Below are positions 4,927-5,337 of a stretch of 5,337 nt of DNA, piece after piece (the first letter of the stretch is position 1; each line of letters opens with the position of its first letter). This stretch comes from SZAS-79 sp038329645. GTDB lineage: Bacteria; Pseudomonadota; Gammaproteobacteria; Burkholderiales; SG8-39. The stretch covers positions 1-5,337 of the forward strand of contig JBBQNG010000292.1 in NCBI GenBank assembly GCA_038329645.1. Direction: 5' to 3'. Below the pieces are notes generated by a model. It was not told where the DNA came from. It did not search any database and was given only the letters and a program-made list of their open reading frames with translations. A program made the position numbers and the translations under genes.

Positions 4927-5337
4927 TCAGCGCCGCGCGGCGGCAACCGCCGGCGCGGCCGGCGCGTGCGGCACGATCTTGCGCACCTGCTGGATCAGAT
5001 CGGCGCACTGCGGGTCCACGCCGGGCCCGGGCTCGATCAACGGCAGGAGGGCGAGCAGGGGATTGACCACGCCGAGCAGCAGCGCCCCCGCCCCGCGCAT
5101 TGCGAGGCGCGGGACGTCGAGTTCGACCTTCGGCTTGCTGAAAGTACCGCGCACGTAGATCGGCCCGCGCAGCGCCACCGGGCTGAATCGCCTGGTCTTC
5201 GGCGCCAGCGTGAGGTCGAGGCGCTCGTGGCCGAGGTCGACGCTTCCGCTGCCCACGACCGTGGTCACCTCAGTGTCGACGATCAGCGCGTTGGCCTGCA
5301 TCACGCCGCCCTTGACGCCGAAATCCGCCACGCCGCA
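4927..5337 (-). CDS. AsmA-family protein, C-terminal part (5' partial)
   Basis: The last 136 residues of a larger protein. The frame is open to the right edge (reading CGVADFGVKGG), so the start is outside the window; the GTG at 5331 is not a credible start. The sequence matches the conserved end of AsmA-family proteins: GVMQANALIVDTEVTTVVGSG, then SVDLGHERLDLTLAPKTRRF, then SPVALRGPIYVRGTFSKPKV, then a hydrophobic GALLLGVVNPLLALLPLIEPG and a Cys (VDPQCADLI). AsmA-like proteins are large, inner-membrane-anchored periplasmic proteins linked to outer-membrane assembly and, in E. coli (YhdP, TamB, YdbH), to phospholipid transport between membranes. The stop lies 4 bp from the T run of the opposing terminator, so the gene converges on the Cx10C gene. 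The Ala/Pro-rich extreme C-terminus is variable in this family. The family call is firm; the subtype cannot be decided from this fragment. Confidence 0.9.
   Translation of the reverse strand, partial: CGVADFGVKGGVMQANALIVDTEVTTVVGSGSVDLGHERLDLTLAPKTRRFSPVALRGPIYVRGTFSKPKVELDVPRLAMRGAGALLLGVVNPLLALLPLIEPGPGVDPQCADLIQQVRKIVPHAPAAPAVAAARR

Overview
The window is GC-rich and tightly packed. Gene content and codon use look like a Gram-negative proteobacterium, most likely a betaproteobacterium (Burkholderiales-like). That placement is inferred from protein style and gene order, since no rRNA or other taxonomic marker is present. Seven protein genes are supported, two of them cut by the window edges. 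I see no tRNA, rRNA, CRISPR array, insertion sequence or phage gene.

Layout: (1) 3-2237, plus strand, is the tail of an ABC lipid-transport operon. It holds an MlaF-like ATPase (5' end missing), an MlaD/MCE-domain substrate-binding protein, and a PqiC-like auxiliary lipoprotein joined to the MCE gene by an ATGA stop/start overlap. (2) 2258-3637, minus strand and convergent to the operon with a 20 bp gap, is a phospholipase D/cardiolipin synthase-type enzyme with two intact HKD motifs and a lipoprotein signal. (3) 3638-3845 is a divergent intergenic region. (4) 3846-4145, plus strand, is a very small collagen-like lipoprotein with 18 Gly-X-Y triplets, followed by a hairpin-plus-T terminator. 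(5) 4282-4866, plus strand, is a secreted Lys/Ala-rich helical protein with three Cx10C repeats, followed by a clear intrinsic terminator. (6) 4927-5337, minus strand and cut by the right edge, is the C-terminus of an AsmA-family protein.

Every gene points to the cell envelope. The ABC/MCE/lipoprotein set probably moves phospholipids between the inner and outer membranes. The PLD-family lipoprotein would act on phospholipid head groups. AsmA-family proteins are linked to phospholipid traffic and outer-membrane assembly. The two small proteins are exported and of unknown function. The recognisable families are ordinary. The parts most worth a second look are the collagen-like lipoprotein (nearly all Thr at the Y position, Asp after the lipid-bearing Cys), the three-fold Cx10C protein, and the lipoprotein form of the PLD enzyme.
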